Assembly: GCF_008326305.1 (NCBI RefSeq)
Contig: NZ_BIXY01000065.1
Coordinates: 1-39,693 of the forward strand
Reading direction: 5' to 3'
From: Dictyobacter arantiisoli
Lineage (GTDB): Bacteria > Chloroflexota > Ktedonobacteria > Ktedonobacterales > Ktedonobacteraceae
Length of the DNA: 39,693 bases
The position numbers and the translations under genes were made by a program. A model generated the notes under the pieces. That model had not been told where the DNA came from. It saw only the letters and a program-made list of their open reading frames with translations, and searched no databases. Below are positions 32,443 through 39,693 of the stretch, piece by piece (position 1 is the first letter of the stretch; every line of letters starts with the position of its first letter).

Positions 32443-33933
32443 GTGAGTCAACTGAGCGAACCAAAGCAAAGAACAATTCTTTTTCTGATTGCCGATACGG
32501 GGGCTGGACATCGTAGCGCGGCAAATGCAATCAGTAATGCTATCCGCCTTATTTCTCAACAGGAACAAGAGGAGTGGGAGGCGCGTGCTCAGAAAGAAGC
32601 GGTTGTAGCCGGGAATGCTTCAGATACTCATGGCTCATCATATTCTAAGGACGGGTCTCAGCCATTAGAATATCGCATCAAGATTGTTGATGTGTTTGAA
32701 GAGTACAGTCGTTTTCCTCTTCGTGAAGTCGTCAAGCTCTACGGTCCGACCATTCGTTATAATCCGAAATTATTTGGCGAATTTTTCAATTTCAGCAACC
32801 GTGAGGGTTCGGTAATGACGATGAGCTCATTAGCCAGTCCTCTGATTTTAAATGGATTATTGCGTCTTTTTACCACTATTCAGCCTGATGTCGTTGTTTC
32901 TATCCATCCGATTATTAATTTTGTAACGATTCGCGCCTTGCGCCAGCTGAGCTTGCCCATCCCGTTTATTACAGTAGTGACTGATCTGGTCAGTGTACAT
33001 TACTCCTGGTTCGCGCCAGGAGCTGACGCTTATATCGTCCCTACGGAACAGGCAAAGCAACTCTATCTGAAGCGCAAGCTTGATCCGAAACGCGTGCATA
33101 TGCTGGGCATGCCGATCGATCCCAAGTATACCCATGAGGTGAAACCAAAGGAAGCGTTGCAGCGCACTTTTGGCCTCTCACCTGACCTTCCAACTGTTTT
33201 GCTGGTGGGTGGCGGTGATGGCGCTGGTGGCTTGCATACAGCGATTCGTGCCATTTCGCAGGCGCACTTACCTGTGCAACTCATGGTAGTGACCGGTCGT
33301 AATAAAAAGTTATACGCACTTTTGCAACGCACGCGTTCGCGCCTCCATGTACCTGCTCATATTTTCGGCTTTGTCAACAACATGCCAGAATTAATGCATG
33401 CGGCGGATGTCTTGATTACCAAGGCTGGACCGGGAACGATCTGCGAGGCGCTGGCCTGCGGCTTGCCGCTCATTCTCAGTGGCTATGTGCCCGGGCAAGA
33501 AGAAGGCAATGTCGATTATGTCGTGCATAATGACGTCGGGGTGCTGGCAATGGATGCTCGCACGTTGACCGATGCGTTACGCCGTCTCTTGAAGCCGGGC
33601 TCGCCTGAATTACAACGACGACTCCAGAATGCCGCCAGGATTAGTCGACCAGCCTCTTCTTTTGATATTGGACGGAAGATCTTAAGTTTTCTTCCGGCGG
33701 CGGATCAGCCCGGTGTCTGGCAATCGCAGCACTCACATATGGTGCAGGAGCAGATGTCTGGTCGCCTGCATTCCGCGATCCGCATTCGACGCCTGCGCTC
33801 TCATTTGACCAGTCCAATTTCGATCTCTAAGAACACAGTGATGCGGCGCTTCTCGAAGACACAGGATATTTCGAGCGAGCAGCCAGGAGCAGTGACGAAG
33901 GCATCCCGGCGCCATAAGCGAAATTGGATGTAA
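32443..33933 (+). CDS. MGDG-synthase-like family 28 glycosyltransferase
   Basis: This 496-residue enzyme is related to monogalactosyldiacylglycerol synthase and UgtP. It would transfer a sugar from UDP-sugar to diacylglycerol at the inner face of the membrane. The N-terminal domain begins LIADTGAGHRSAANAI (15-30), the acceptor-side glycine/histidine motif. The C-terminal domain has VLLVGGGDGAGG and the donor-binding ITKAGPGTICEALACGLPLI, followed by GYVPGQEEGN. The last 75 residues are extra and basic, possibly for membrane binding. The start is uncertain: the GTG at 32443 overlaps the AGGGGGG ribosome site, while a CTG three codons on has ideal spacing. It leads a run of plus-strand genes. 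Confidence 0.87.
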   Translation: MSQLSEPKQRTILFLIADTGAGHRSAANAISNAIRLISQQEQEEWEARAQKEAVVAGNASDTHGSSYSKDGSQPLEYRIKIVDVFEEYSRFPLREVVKLYGPTIRYNPKLFGEFFNFSNREGSVMTMSSLASPLILNGLLRLFTTIQPDVVVSIHPIINFVTIRALRQLSLPIPFITVVTDLVSVHYSWFAPGADAYIVPTEQAKQLYLKRKLDPKRVHMLGMPIDPKYTHEVKPKEALQRTFGLSPDLPTVLLVGGGDGAGGLHTAIRAISQAHLPVQLMVVTGRNKKLYALLQRTRSRLHVPAHIFGFVNNMPELMHAADVLITKAGPGTICEALACGLPLILSGYVPGQEEGNVDYVVHNDVGVLAMDARTLTDALRRLLKPGSPELQRRLQNAARISRPASSFDIGRKILSFLPAADQPGVWQSQHSHMVQEQMSGRLHSAIRIRRLRSHLTSPISISKNTVMRRFSKTQDISSEQPGAVTKASRRHKRNWM

Positions 33934-33957
33934 AGGACGTGAAAGGATTTTCCTGCC

Positions 33958-34995
33958 ATGGCAAAGTTTTATTATGGCGGTCAGGCTGTGATGGAGGGCG
34001 TGATGATGCGCGGCCGCAATGGGGTTGCGGTTGCGGTACGGCGACCTGCCGGGGATATTTATGTCTATGAGGAGGCTCTGACCTCAAAAGTCTATACAAA
34101 TAAGCTTTTTCGCTTGCCGTTCTTGCGCGGAATGGTCCTGTTATGGGAAATGTTGGTATTGGGGACGCGTTTGATGACGCTTTCTGCTAATATCTCTTCA
34201 GGGGCAGTTGAACCGGCGGCGTTGGATGGCGCAAATGTCCTGGGCGGTACCTCTCAGAAGTCAGAGGATGATGATGAGGCACGCCCGGCAGCAATTGGTG
34301 GGGCTTCACTGGCGCTCACGATGGTTGTTTCGCTCGGCTTTGCTGTGGCGATATTTTTTATCGGTCCCTTACTATTGGCAAGTTTGTTAGGTCCTGTGCT
34401 CGGCGGCGGTCTCCTGAATCTGTTGCTTGAAGGTGTGATTCGACTGGCCTTACTGCTGGGTTATCTGACATTGATTGGACGTGTTCCTGATATTCAGCGT
34501 GTCTTTGGCTATCATGGTGCCGAGCATAAAGCGATCAATACCATGGAGCAGGGCTATCCATTGGATGTCGAGCATGTACGGCAGGCTTCACGCGTCCATA
34601 CACGCTGCGGCACCGGCTTTCTGTTGCTGGTGATGGTTGTTTCTATTATCGTGTTTGCCTTTATTGGCTCTCCACCATTGCTGATAAAAGTGCTTTCACG
34701 TGTCGTGCTGGTACCGGTAGTCGCTGGTATTGCTTATGAGTTAATGCGATTGGGTGCGGCAAATTATCGCTATCGCGTGGTACGCTGGCTGTTGGCTCCT
34801 GGCCTGGCCTTGCAGGGACTAACAACGCGTGAGCCGGATGATAGTATGATTGAGTGCGCGATTGCTTCATTAAATAATGTGGTTGCTCGTGATAACGAGG
34901 TTGTGGTTGAGCCTGTAATTGAGCCAGCGTTGCAGCGCGAAGATCCTGTCTTGCCTGCTTCAGCGTTCGCTCCGCAAGTACAGTCACAGCCATAA
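33958..34995 (+). CDS. DUF1385/YqhQ-family membrane protein
   Basis: This 345-residue protein begins with the family hallmark YGGQAVMEGVMMRGR, then the VYEEALTSK and PFLRGMVLLWEML segments. About five membrane helices follow, with the conserved FGYHGAEHKAINTMEQG between helices and SRVHTRCGTGFLL after it. The histidine and glutamate pattern in HGAEHK suggests a metal site, but the function of YqhQ proteins is not established. A stretch at residues 82-115 (GAVEPAALDG, SEDDDEARPA) is an insertion of low complexity. The start ATG at 33958 lies 24 bases after the glycosyltransferase, with AAAGGA upstream, so the genes are likely co-transcribed. Confidence 0.92.
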   Translation: MAKFYYGGQAVMEGVMMRGRNGVAVAVRRPAGDIYVYEEALTSKVYTNKLFRLPFLRGMVLLWEMLVLGTRLMTLSANISSGAVEPAALDGANVLGGTSQKSEDDDEARPAAIGGASLALTMVVSLGFAVAIFFIGPLLLASLLGPVLGGGLLNLLLEGVIRLALLLGYLTLIGRVPDIQRVFGYHGAEHKAINTMEQGYPLDVEHVRQASRVHTRCGTGFLLLVMVVSIIVFAFIGSPPLLIKVLSRVVLVPVVAGIAYELMRLGAANYRYRVVRWLLAPGLALQGLTTREPDDSMIECAIASLNNVVARDNEVVVEPVIEPALQREDPVLPASAFAPQVQSQP

Positions 34996-35032
34996 AATGG
35001 GATGCATGGGTAGCTAGAAAGATTAGCAAGGT

Positions 35033-35725
35033 ATGTCGTCAGAATCGGTTAAGCCTCCTTCGATTGAGGAGCGCAGAGGGGAAGAAACAGCCCCCACTTC
35101 AGCGGCAGCCGAGGCGCCGTTGATCCGTTTTTCGTTTCTGCGTTGGGCGACCAGTGGTGTGCTACGTCTGATCTATCGGCGTTGGACCCGGATCGCGGTA
35201 CGTTTGTTTCCAGAAAATTCGCGCTCTGAATATATCGCCCGCCTTTTACATATTCCGTTGCCCGATAATCTGAATATGAGTTGGGTTACCGAACACCTCT
35301 CAGTCGGTGGACGGGTACGGCCTGAGGATATCAAAGCCTTGAGCCAGGCTGGCGTGAGCCATGTGATTGATACACGTTCAGAGTATTGCGATGATAAAGC
35401 AGCTCTGGCTGACGAAAAGATCGATTTGCTCTATCTGCCAACTCCTGATACCTATCCTCTCTCCGTTGAGCAATTGATGGAGGGTGCGGCGTGGGCGAAT
35501 GAGAAGATCAGCCAGGGCGGACGCGTCTTGATCCATTGTGAGCATGGTGTGGGGCGCAGTGTCCTGTTGACCTGCGCGACGCTTGTCTACGGTGGTATGC
35601 ACGCCAGCGACGCTCTAGAACTGGTGAAGCGGAAACGCTGGCAGGCGGCACCTAATCAGAGGCAGGTGGCGCGGTTGAGGGAGTTTGAAGCCTCGTTCCG
35701 AGCGCGTTCACTGCCTAACGCATAG
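35033..35725 (+). CDS. Dual-specificity-type protein phosphatase
   Basis: This 230-residue protein has the cysteine-phosphatase loop HCEHGVGRS (168-176), with nucleophile C169 and R175, and a plausible general acid D139 in PTPDTYPLS. The phosphatase domain covers about 82-220. Residues 1-80 are basic and contain IYRRWTRIAVRLF, perhaps a membrane-surface segment. The fold order (LSVGGRVRPEDI, then GVSHVIDTRSE) fits the atypical dual-specificity group, which includes phosphatases acting on proteins, lipids or sugar phosphates. It lies 37 bases after YqhQ. Its last 70 bases overlap, tail to tail, the HAD gene on the other strand. Confidence 0.88.
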   Translation: MSSESVKPPSIEERRGEETAPTSAAAEAPLIRFSFLRWATSGVLRLIYRRWTRIAVRLFPENSRSEYIARLLHIPLPDNLNMSWVTEHLSVGGRVRPEDIKALSQAGVSHVIDTRSEYCDDKAALADEKIDLLYLPTPDTYPLSVEQLMEGAAWANEKISQGGRVLIHCEHGVGRSVLLTCATLVYGGMHASDALELVKRKRWQAAPNQRQVARLREFEASFRARSLPNA

Positions 35726-36549
35726 CGTTCAATCGCGACTGCCACGCCATCCTCAAGATTGGTGGTCGTCACAGCATTGGCGATGGCCTTGACTTCTGCG
35801 GGAGCCTGGCCCATCGCCACACCCCAGCCTGCAGCCTTAATCATTTCCCGATCATTATTGTTATCCCCCAGGGCCATTACATTGGCGAGTGGTATGTTGA
35901 GATGATGAGCTAACCTGAGCACTCCAGTAGCTTTGCTACAGTCCGCATGCATAATAGTGATTTCAGCGGTTCCATAATTGCCTCGTTTAATGGTATTCCA
36001 GGCACAGGGGAGCTGTGCGACGAAAGGGGCGACGCGGGCTATCGCCTCTTCACTGGCAAAGCTGACGACACGGATTGGGTCTGGCTGACCAAGACAGAGT
36101 TGAGCATGTGTCAGACGATGCACGCGAGGGAACTCTTGAAAATAACCTGCTAGTTCAGGATTATCGAACTCTGCCAGACCACTCCATGTCTGCTCCATTG
36201 TGCCGTCGATATGATGAATGATTGGTTGGAGATCGTATTCGATCAGGATGTCCACTGCCTGTTGGGCGATATGAGCCTCAAGCAACTGTGTATGTAAGAC
36301 ATCGGCAGCAGGATGATCGATAATCAGTGCTCCATCACAGGTAATCAAGGGAATATCGATGCCCAGTTCATCCGCGAAGTGCTTGCTGTTTTCGTAACGG
36401 CGTGCCGTTGCCAGAGTGACGATAATACCAGCTTCCTGTGCTGCCTGGATAGCCTCGCGGGTGCGGGATGAGATAGTCTTCTGAGGAGTGAGTAGCGTGC
36501 CATCAATGTCAATTGCGATCAGTTGAATATTCGCAGGTTGTGTTATCAT
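35656..36549 (-). CDS. Cof-type HAD-family phosphatase
   Basis: This 297-residue hydrolase is of HAD subfamily IIB. Motif I is AIDIDGTLLTP (nucleophile D14, acid D16), motif II is TLATARR, and the C-terminal GDNNNDREMI supplies the motif IV aspartates. The large cap between holds CDGALI and the IMHADCSKATGV lysine (motif III). Such enzymes dephosphorylate sugar phosphates, nucleotides or flavin precursors, with broad specificity. The ATG at 36549 lies seven bases after GGAG and gives the usual short lead before motif I. Earlier in-frame ATGs at 36564, 36588 and 36603 are less well placed. Its 3' end overlaps the phosphatase gene. Confidence 0.9.
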   Translation of the reverse strand: MITQPANIQLIAIDIDGTLLTPQKTISSRTREAIQAAQEAGIIVTLATARRYENSKHFADELGIDIPLITCDGALIIDHPAADVLHTQLLEAHIAQQAVDILIEYDLQPIIHHIDGTMEQTWSGLAEFDNPELAGYFQEFPRVHRLTHAQLCLGQPDPIRVVSFASEEAIARVAPFVAQLPCAWNTIKRGNYGTAEITIMHADCSKATGVLRLAHHLNIPLANVMALGDNNNDREMIKAAGWGVAMGQAPAEVKAIANAVTTTNLEDGVAVAIERYALGSERARNEASNSLNRATCL

Positions 36550-36642
36550 AAAGTGGCTCCACATATCGTTACTAGAGAATTTAGCCATACAATGTGCTTT
36601 CATTATACATCATCAATACCCCTCTGAAATGGAAGGATGCAT

Positions 36643-38103
36643 ATGCAAGAAGATACTATCTCTGGCCAGAAGAAGCCACGTCCTGTTCAACAGGCTTTAA
36701 CGGGAACCGGGGATGAGGAGGCACGCGTTCAGCCCATTCAACGCCCCTACTGGGTGGATGTGACTGGCTATCCTCTGTTACCGGATGAGCAGCCGCAGGG
36801 CACGGTACGCGATAGCCTCTATGATCTGATCCCTCTGGGGGCACGTGAATTGAAGCTGATTAATACTCCTGCATTCCTCCGTTTGCAGCAAGTGAAGCAA
36901 CTGGGCTTTGTCTATCGTGTCTGGCCGGGGGCAACTCACTCACGCTATGAGCATAGCCTGGGTTGTTATCATCTGGCGGTGCGGGCGCTACGGGCTTTAC
37001 TGATGCGTGGCGAGCAGGGTGGCCTGCATGGAGTCGCCCTCAGTAGTATTCAAACCCTGTTTGTGGCGGCTCTGTTGCACGATATCGGCCATTATCCTTT
37101 CTCACATACGATTGAAAATCTCGGTTATCCAATCATCGATCATGAGCAGGTGGGACGGGGGATTATTGAGAAGAGTGAGATTGCGGTGATCTTAGAGCGC
37201 GACTATCACCTTTCGCCTGAACGCGTGGCCGATTTTATTGATCCTCCTCATGCCCGTTCCATGCGCGCGGATGATGAGTTGCTCAGGCATCTTTTGAGTG
37301 GCGCGTTAGATATCGATAAACTGGATTATCTGCCAAGGGATGCGCGGGCCTGTAATGTGCCCTATGGTGGTGTCGATGTGTCGCGCCTTTTGAGTGCTTT
37401 GCGTATTCATCGCGATCCTCACGGCCAGCGGAGCCTGGTGGTGACGCATAAAGGAATTAGTCCTTTGCATTCGTTGCTGCATGCACGGCAGGAGATGTTT
37501 GATAATATTTACTGGCATCATACTGGTCGGGCTTTCCAGATTATGTTAGTACGGGCTGTCCATGATGCTTTGAGTTTTCAGGCTGTGACGGGCGAACAAT
37601 TGATGGGTTTAACGGATGCTGGATTGCTTTCTTTATTACTATCCCCTTCTATGCCTGCCAGTACACGAGCGCTGACGCTGGACCTTGAAATGCGTCGGCC
37701 CTATAAGGCGGTGCTGGAGGTAAGTCCTGCGGCTGGCAGCCTGTTCAGACGGTTGGAGGCGCTCTTCTGGGATTCCGCTCGGCGACGCAGCATTGAACAG
37801 AAGCTCTCAGCCGAACTGACGAACTCCCTGGCTTTAGAGATTGCTGATTATGAGATATTGTTTGATATTCCACGTCCCGAAAAATGGGAAATGGACCTGT
37901 GGATTTCCTACGAGAATCCACCTATTGGTATGAAACCCTTGATGAAATGGGTTGAGGCTACCGGTTTGCAATCCGATGATCTGGCTCGTTATGAGCAACA
38001 TCAGCGCCGTATTCGCATTGTAACGACAGAACGGTTACGCTCAGAGATCCTTCAAAGACAACTGGATGTCCTGCTCCCACTGGTTGAGCGCTTGATAGCA
38101 TAA
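36643..38103 (+). CDS. HD-domain phosphohydrolase (dNTPase/SAMHD1-like)
   Basis: This protein has 486 residues from the ATG at 36643, six bases after GGAAGG. The ATG two codons upstream lies on the ribosome site. The HD metal site is spread over HSRYEHSLG (from residue 99), LLHDIGHYPFSHTIE (H146, D147) and ALDIDKLDYLPRD. Together these are the pattern of dGTPase-like and SAMHD1-like triphosphohydrolases such as YwfO. The first 45 residues are polar and probably disordered. The C-terminal half is helical, with no added domain. It would remove triphosphate from a dNTP or hydrolyse a related nucleotide. It stands divergent from the HAD gene with about 90 bases between. Confidence 0.9.
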   Translation: MQEDTISGQKKPRPVQQALTGTGDEEARVQPIQRPYWVDVTGYPLLPDEQPQGTVRDSLYDLIPLGARELKLINTPAFLRLQQVKQLGFVYRVWPGATHSRYEHSLGCYHLAVRALRALLMRGEQGGLHGVALSSIQTLFVAALLHDIGHYPFSHTIENLGYPIIDHEQVGRGIIEKSEIAVILERDYHLSPERVADFIDPPHARSMRADDELLRHLLSGALDIDKLDYLPRDARACNVPYGGVDVSRLLSALRIHRDPHGQRSLVVTHKGISPLHSLLHARQEMFDNIYWHHTGRAFQIMLVRAVHDALSFQAVTGEQLMGLTDAGLLSLLLSPSMPASTRALTLDLEMRRPYKAVLEVSPAAGSLFRRLEALFWDSARRRSIEQKLSAELTNSLALEIADYEILFDIPRPEKWEMDLWISYENPPIGMKPLMKWVEATGLQSDDLARYEQHQRRIRIVTTERLRSEILQRQLDVLLPLVERLIA

Positions 38104-38167
38104 GGTTGGGGCAGGTGGCAGAGATGCCCGTTTGTTTTAGCGGTGCCGATGCTTTGCCTGCAGTATT

Positions 38168-39277
38168 TTAGCTTTTCTTCTTTTCTTTGCGTTGATACAT
38201 CAGGCGCAAAGACTTTTCATAGATGCGGATGGCTGGTGCGTCATCGGGTTCAAGGCGTTTGGCTCGTTCTGCGATGCTTACCGCCTCGCGATAGCGTTCC
38301 AGGCGATAGAGGGTATCAGCTTTGATGGTCAGGTAACGAACATTGGATGCGTCCAGCGCGATCAGGCGGTCCAGCACATCATTGGCTTCGCTGAACTGAC
38401 CGAGCCCGCGCAGGCCGCGCATATAGTTTTCCCAGGCCAGTGGATTATTGGGTGTACTCTGGATTAACTGACTCGACCAGGCTTGCAATTCACTATACAT
38501 TTCCAGGGCACGAAAGGCTTTGATACCCATCGTGATCGTACGAACATCCTGTGGAGCAAGCCGGAGAGCGGCTTGTGCCAGCGGAATAACTTCAGTCATG
38601 CGCCCAATATTGCAGAGGATATCCCCTTTCATCTGTAACGCAAAGAGTTGTTGGGGATCGAGGGCCAGACTCTGATCAAAAGCCTCCAGGGCCTCGCCCA
38701 GCCGGTTAAAATTGAGTAGTGCTACACCATAGTTCGCCCAGGCACGTGAATCAGTGGCTGCCAGTTTGGTGGCATGTTGCGCACTCTTTAGTGCCTCAGG
38801 AAATTTCTCCTGTATCAGTTGCAGTCCACTCCGATTAATCCAGGCCAGGCCCAGATGTGTATCCAGCAGCAGAGCCTGATCATTGGCAATCGTCGCCTGC
38901 GAGATGCGTTCCATCTTTTGTAGTGCGCGGGCTTTATATGCCAGCGCGGGAGCGGAGTTGGGAGTGATTTCCAGAATATGTTTAGCCGTATCGTAGAGTG
39001 TTTCAAATTGATTAAGCTTATCGAGCACTTCCGCCAGACCGAGCAGAGCTTCTTCATCATGAGCATCAGCAGCAAGTAGTGCCAGGAACGCCTCGCAGGC
39101 ACGAGGCCAGTTTCCGGCGGCCAGTAATGCATGGGCACGCTGGCGCAGTTCTTCTGTTGCTGTCTGAGTCAGTTCTGACTGTTTCTGACTATCACTATTC
39201 ACCATCTCGGGTGTCGATTGTTGTGTTGAGAGGAATGTCAAATCGTGTTCCCTCTCATGCTTTATCTGCTCATCCAA
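38168..39277 (-). CDS. Tetratricopeptide-repeat protein
   Basis: This protein of up to 369 residues has at least eight helix pairs of the TPR type from about residue 45 onward: LLAAGNWPRACEAFLALLA, ALLNFNRLGEALEAFDQSLA, DTLYRLERYREAVSIAERAK and others in register at about 34 residues. The last repeat ends in a lysine-rich tail (QRKEKKKS). No signal peptide is seen, so it is a cytoplasmic scaffold. The start is uncertain: TTG at 39277 and TTG at 39241 both have ribosome-like sites (the second GAGGG at eight bases), while the first ATG (39205) has none. It converges on the HD gene. The partner is unknown. Confidence 0.85.
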   Translation of the reverse strand: MDEQIKHEREHDLTFLSTQQSTPEMVNSDSQKQSELTQTATEELRQRAHALLAAGNWPRACEAFLALLAADAHDEEALLGLAEVLDKLNQFETLYDTAKHILEITPNSAPALAYKARALQKMERISQATIANDQALLLDTHLGLAWINRSGLQLIQEKFPEALKSAQHATKLAATDSRAWANYGVALLNFNRLGEALEAFDQSLALDPQQLFALQMKGDILCNIGRMTEVIPLAQAALRLAPQDVRTITMGIKAFRALEMYSELQAWSSQLIQSTPNNPLAWENYMRGLRGLGQFSEANDVLDRLIALDASNVRYLTIKADTLYRLERYREAVSIAERAKRLEPDDAPAIRIYEKSLRLMYQRKEKKKS

Positions 39278-39371
39278 TAGTTAGTGCACTCCATCTTCCA
39301 CTCAATTTGTTCCCCTATTATCTCATTATCGACAATGATGAGCAACCCCTTTGTCTCCTGCCCGGTGGAGC

Positions 39372-39542
39372 GATCTCCAAATCTCATGTAGGGGAGTGCA
39401 GGAAAGACAGAAAGCCACTACCAGGGCACAACAGAAGTGTTGTGTGATCCAAATCTCATGCAGGGGGTGCAGGGGGACCGCAGTCCCCCTGCCGGGGCGT
39501 GGGGTGTCCCCACCCATTCCCCTCTCCCCTCTGCCGAAGGCA
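39372..39542. repeat. Repeat block at the right edge, second GC-rich family copy 2
   Basis: Two direct repeats (GATC, CCAAATCTCATG, then GGGG and GTGCAGG) lie at 39372-39402 and 39446-39473. The second runs into a 10-bp stem GCAGGGGGAC/GTCCCCCTGC (39469-39492), followed by CGGGGCGTGGGGTGTCCCC as at 30089. A small CTGCC/GGCAG stem ends the block. Bases 39278-39371 carry the TPR gene's upstream region and nothing else recognised. Confidence 0.65.
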
Positions 39543-39581
39543 GCAAATAAAAGAGATTAGGAAGCCCTGGCAGGGCTTTCC
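39543..39581 (-). terminator. Terminator of the gene cut by the right edge
   Basis: On the minus strand GGAAAGCCC and GGGCTTCC pair with one bulged base around a TGCCA loop. TAATCTCTTTTATTTG follows. The stem begins only five bases after the TAG of the edge frame, which suits a normal end of transcript. Confidence 0.55.
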
Positions 39582-39585
39582 AATT

Positions 39586-39693
39586 CTAAAAAACGGAACA
39601 GTAGCCAGTGAGCAAGAGATCAAGAGCCTTGTCATACGATGCATCAAAATAGCGCATCTGTCGGGCAACATTGCACACGCCGACACGATCCAT
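39586..39693 (-). CDS. 3' end of a gene cut by the right window edge
   Basis: The minus frame that enters at 39693 reads 35 residues (MDRVGVCNVARQMRYF, then LLLTGYCSVF) to a TAG at 39586. A terminator-like hairpin lies directly behind it, which favours a real gene end. The ATG at the very edge may be internal. Too little is visible to name a family, and a chance frame cannot be excluded. Confidence 0.35.
   Translation of the reverse strand: MDRVGVCNVARQMRYFDASYDKALDLLLTGYCSVF

Noticed and set aside
1-39693. CRISPR arrays, prophage genes, transposases or integrases
   Set aside because: No regularly spaced direct repeats, and no recombinase, capsid, terminase or DDE motifs in any credible frame.

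Overview
The window looks like chromosome from a Ktedonobacteria-like member of the Chloroflexota. This is inferred from about 50% GC by eye, the mix of a type 2 isopentenyl-diphosphate isomerase, an MGDG-synthase-like glycosyltransferase, a membrane sulfite-oxidase-like protein and large kinase/PP2C/VWA proteins, and many intergenic hairpin repeats. No rRNA, tRNA, CRISPR array, transposase or integrase was seen.

Left part (1-14.5 kb, almost all minus strand). A TetR regulator, a 14-helix DHA2 drug-efflux permease, a short HlyD/EmrA-type fusion protein and a membrane-anchored coiled-coil protein form one unit (5523 to 1650). A paralogue of the coiled-coil protein (816-1388) has its own promoter. 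Further right is a four-gene operon: a VWA protein (12223-13113), a PP2C phosphatase with helical repeats (9542-11872), a protein kinase with helical repeats (7261-9537) and a two-helix membrane protein with a long coiled coil (5894-7264). The three units share one promoter/operator block at 1474-1540, 5596-5662 and 13160-13226. Each copy has a TTGACA-like -35, a 17-nt spacer, an identical TAAATT -10 and two 14-bp dyads 19 bp apart. The simplest reading is a single TetR regulon joining efflux to a VWA/PP2C/kinase module related to the TerY-P triad. This is the best candidate for an undescribed system. A LysM-CHAP cell-wall enzyme follows at 13597-14484.

Middle (14.7-20.8 kb). An oxidoreductase (Gfo/Idh/MocA) and a two-domain VOC protein flank a repeat-rich gap. 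After them lies the decayed remnant of a phenylacetyl-CoA epoxidase operon: a paaA 5' fragment, a truncated paaC with an in-frame TAG, and a full-length paaD with one in-frame TAG. A small membrane protein and more than 1 kb of AT-rich non-coding DNA follow.

Right part (20.8-39.7 kb). A plus-strand cluster encodes a hypothetical protein, a GT2 glycosyltransferase, a TIGR04282/DUF2064 protein, a radical SAM/SPASM protein, a polytopic mannosyltransferase-like protein and a membrane sulfite-oxidase-family protein. Then come a small membrane protein with MobA, and on the minus strand the type 2 IPP isomerase and PurB. The rest is housekeeping-like: rpmE, an MGDG-synthase-like GT, YqhQ/DUF1385, a dual-specificity phosphatase, a Cof-type HAD phosphatase, an HD phosphohydrolase and a TPR protein. 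At least three full copies of a hairpin-cored repeat and two copies of a second GC-rich repeat occupy the intergenic gaps. A gene fragment is cut at each window edge.
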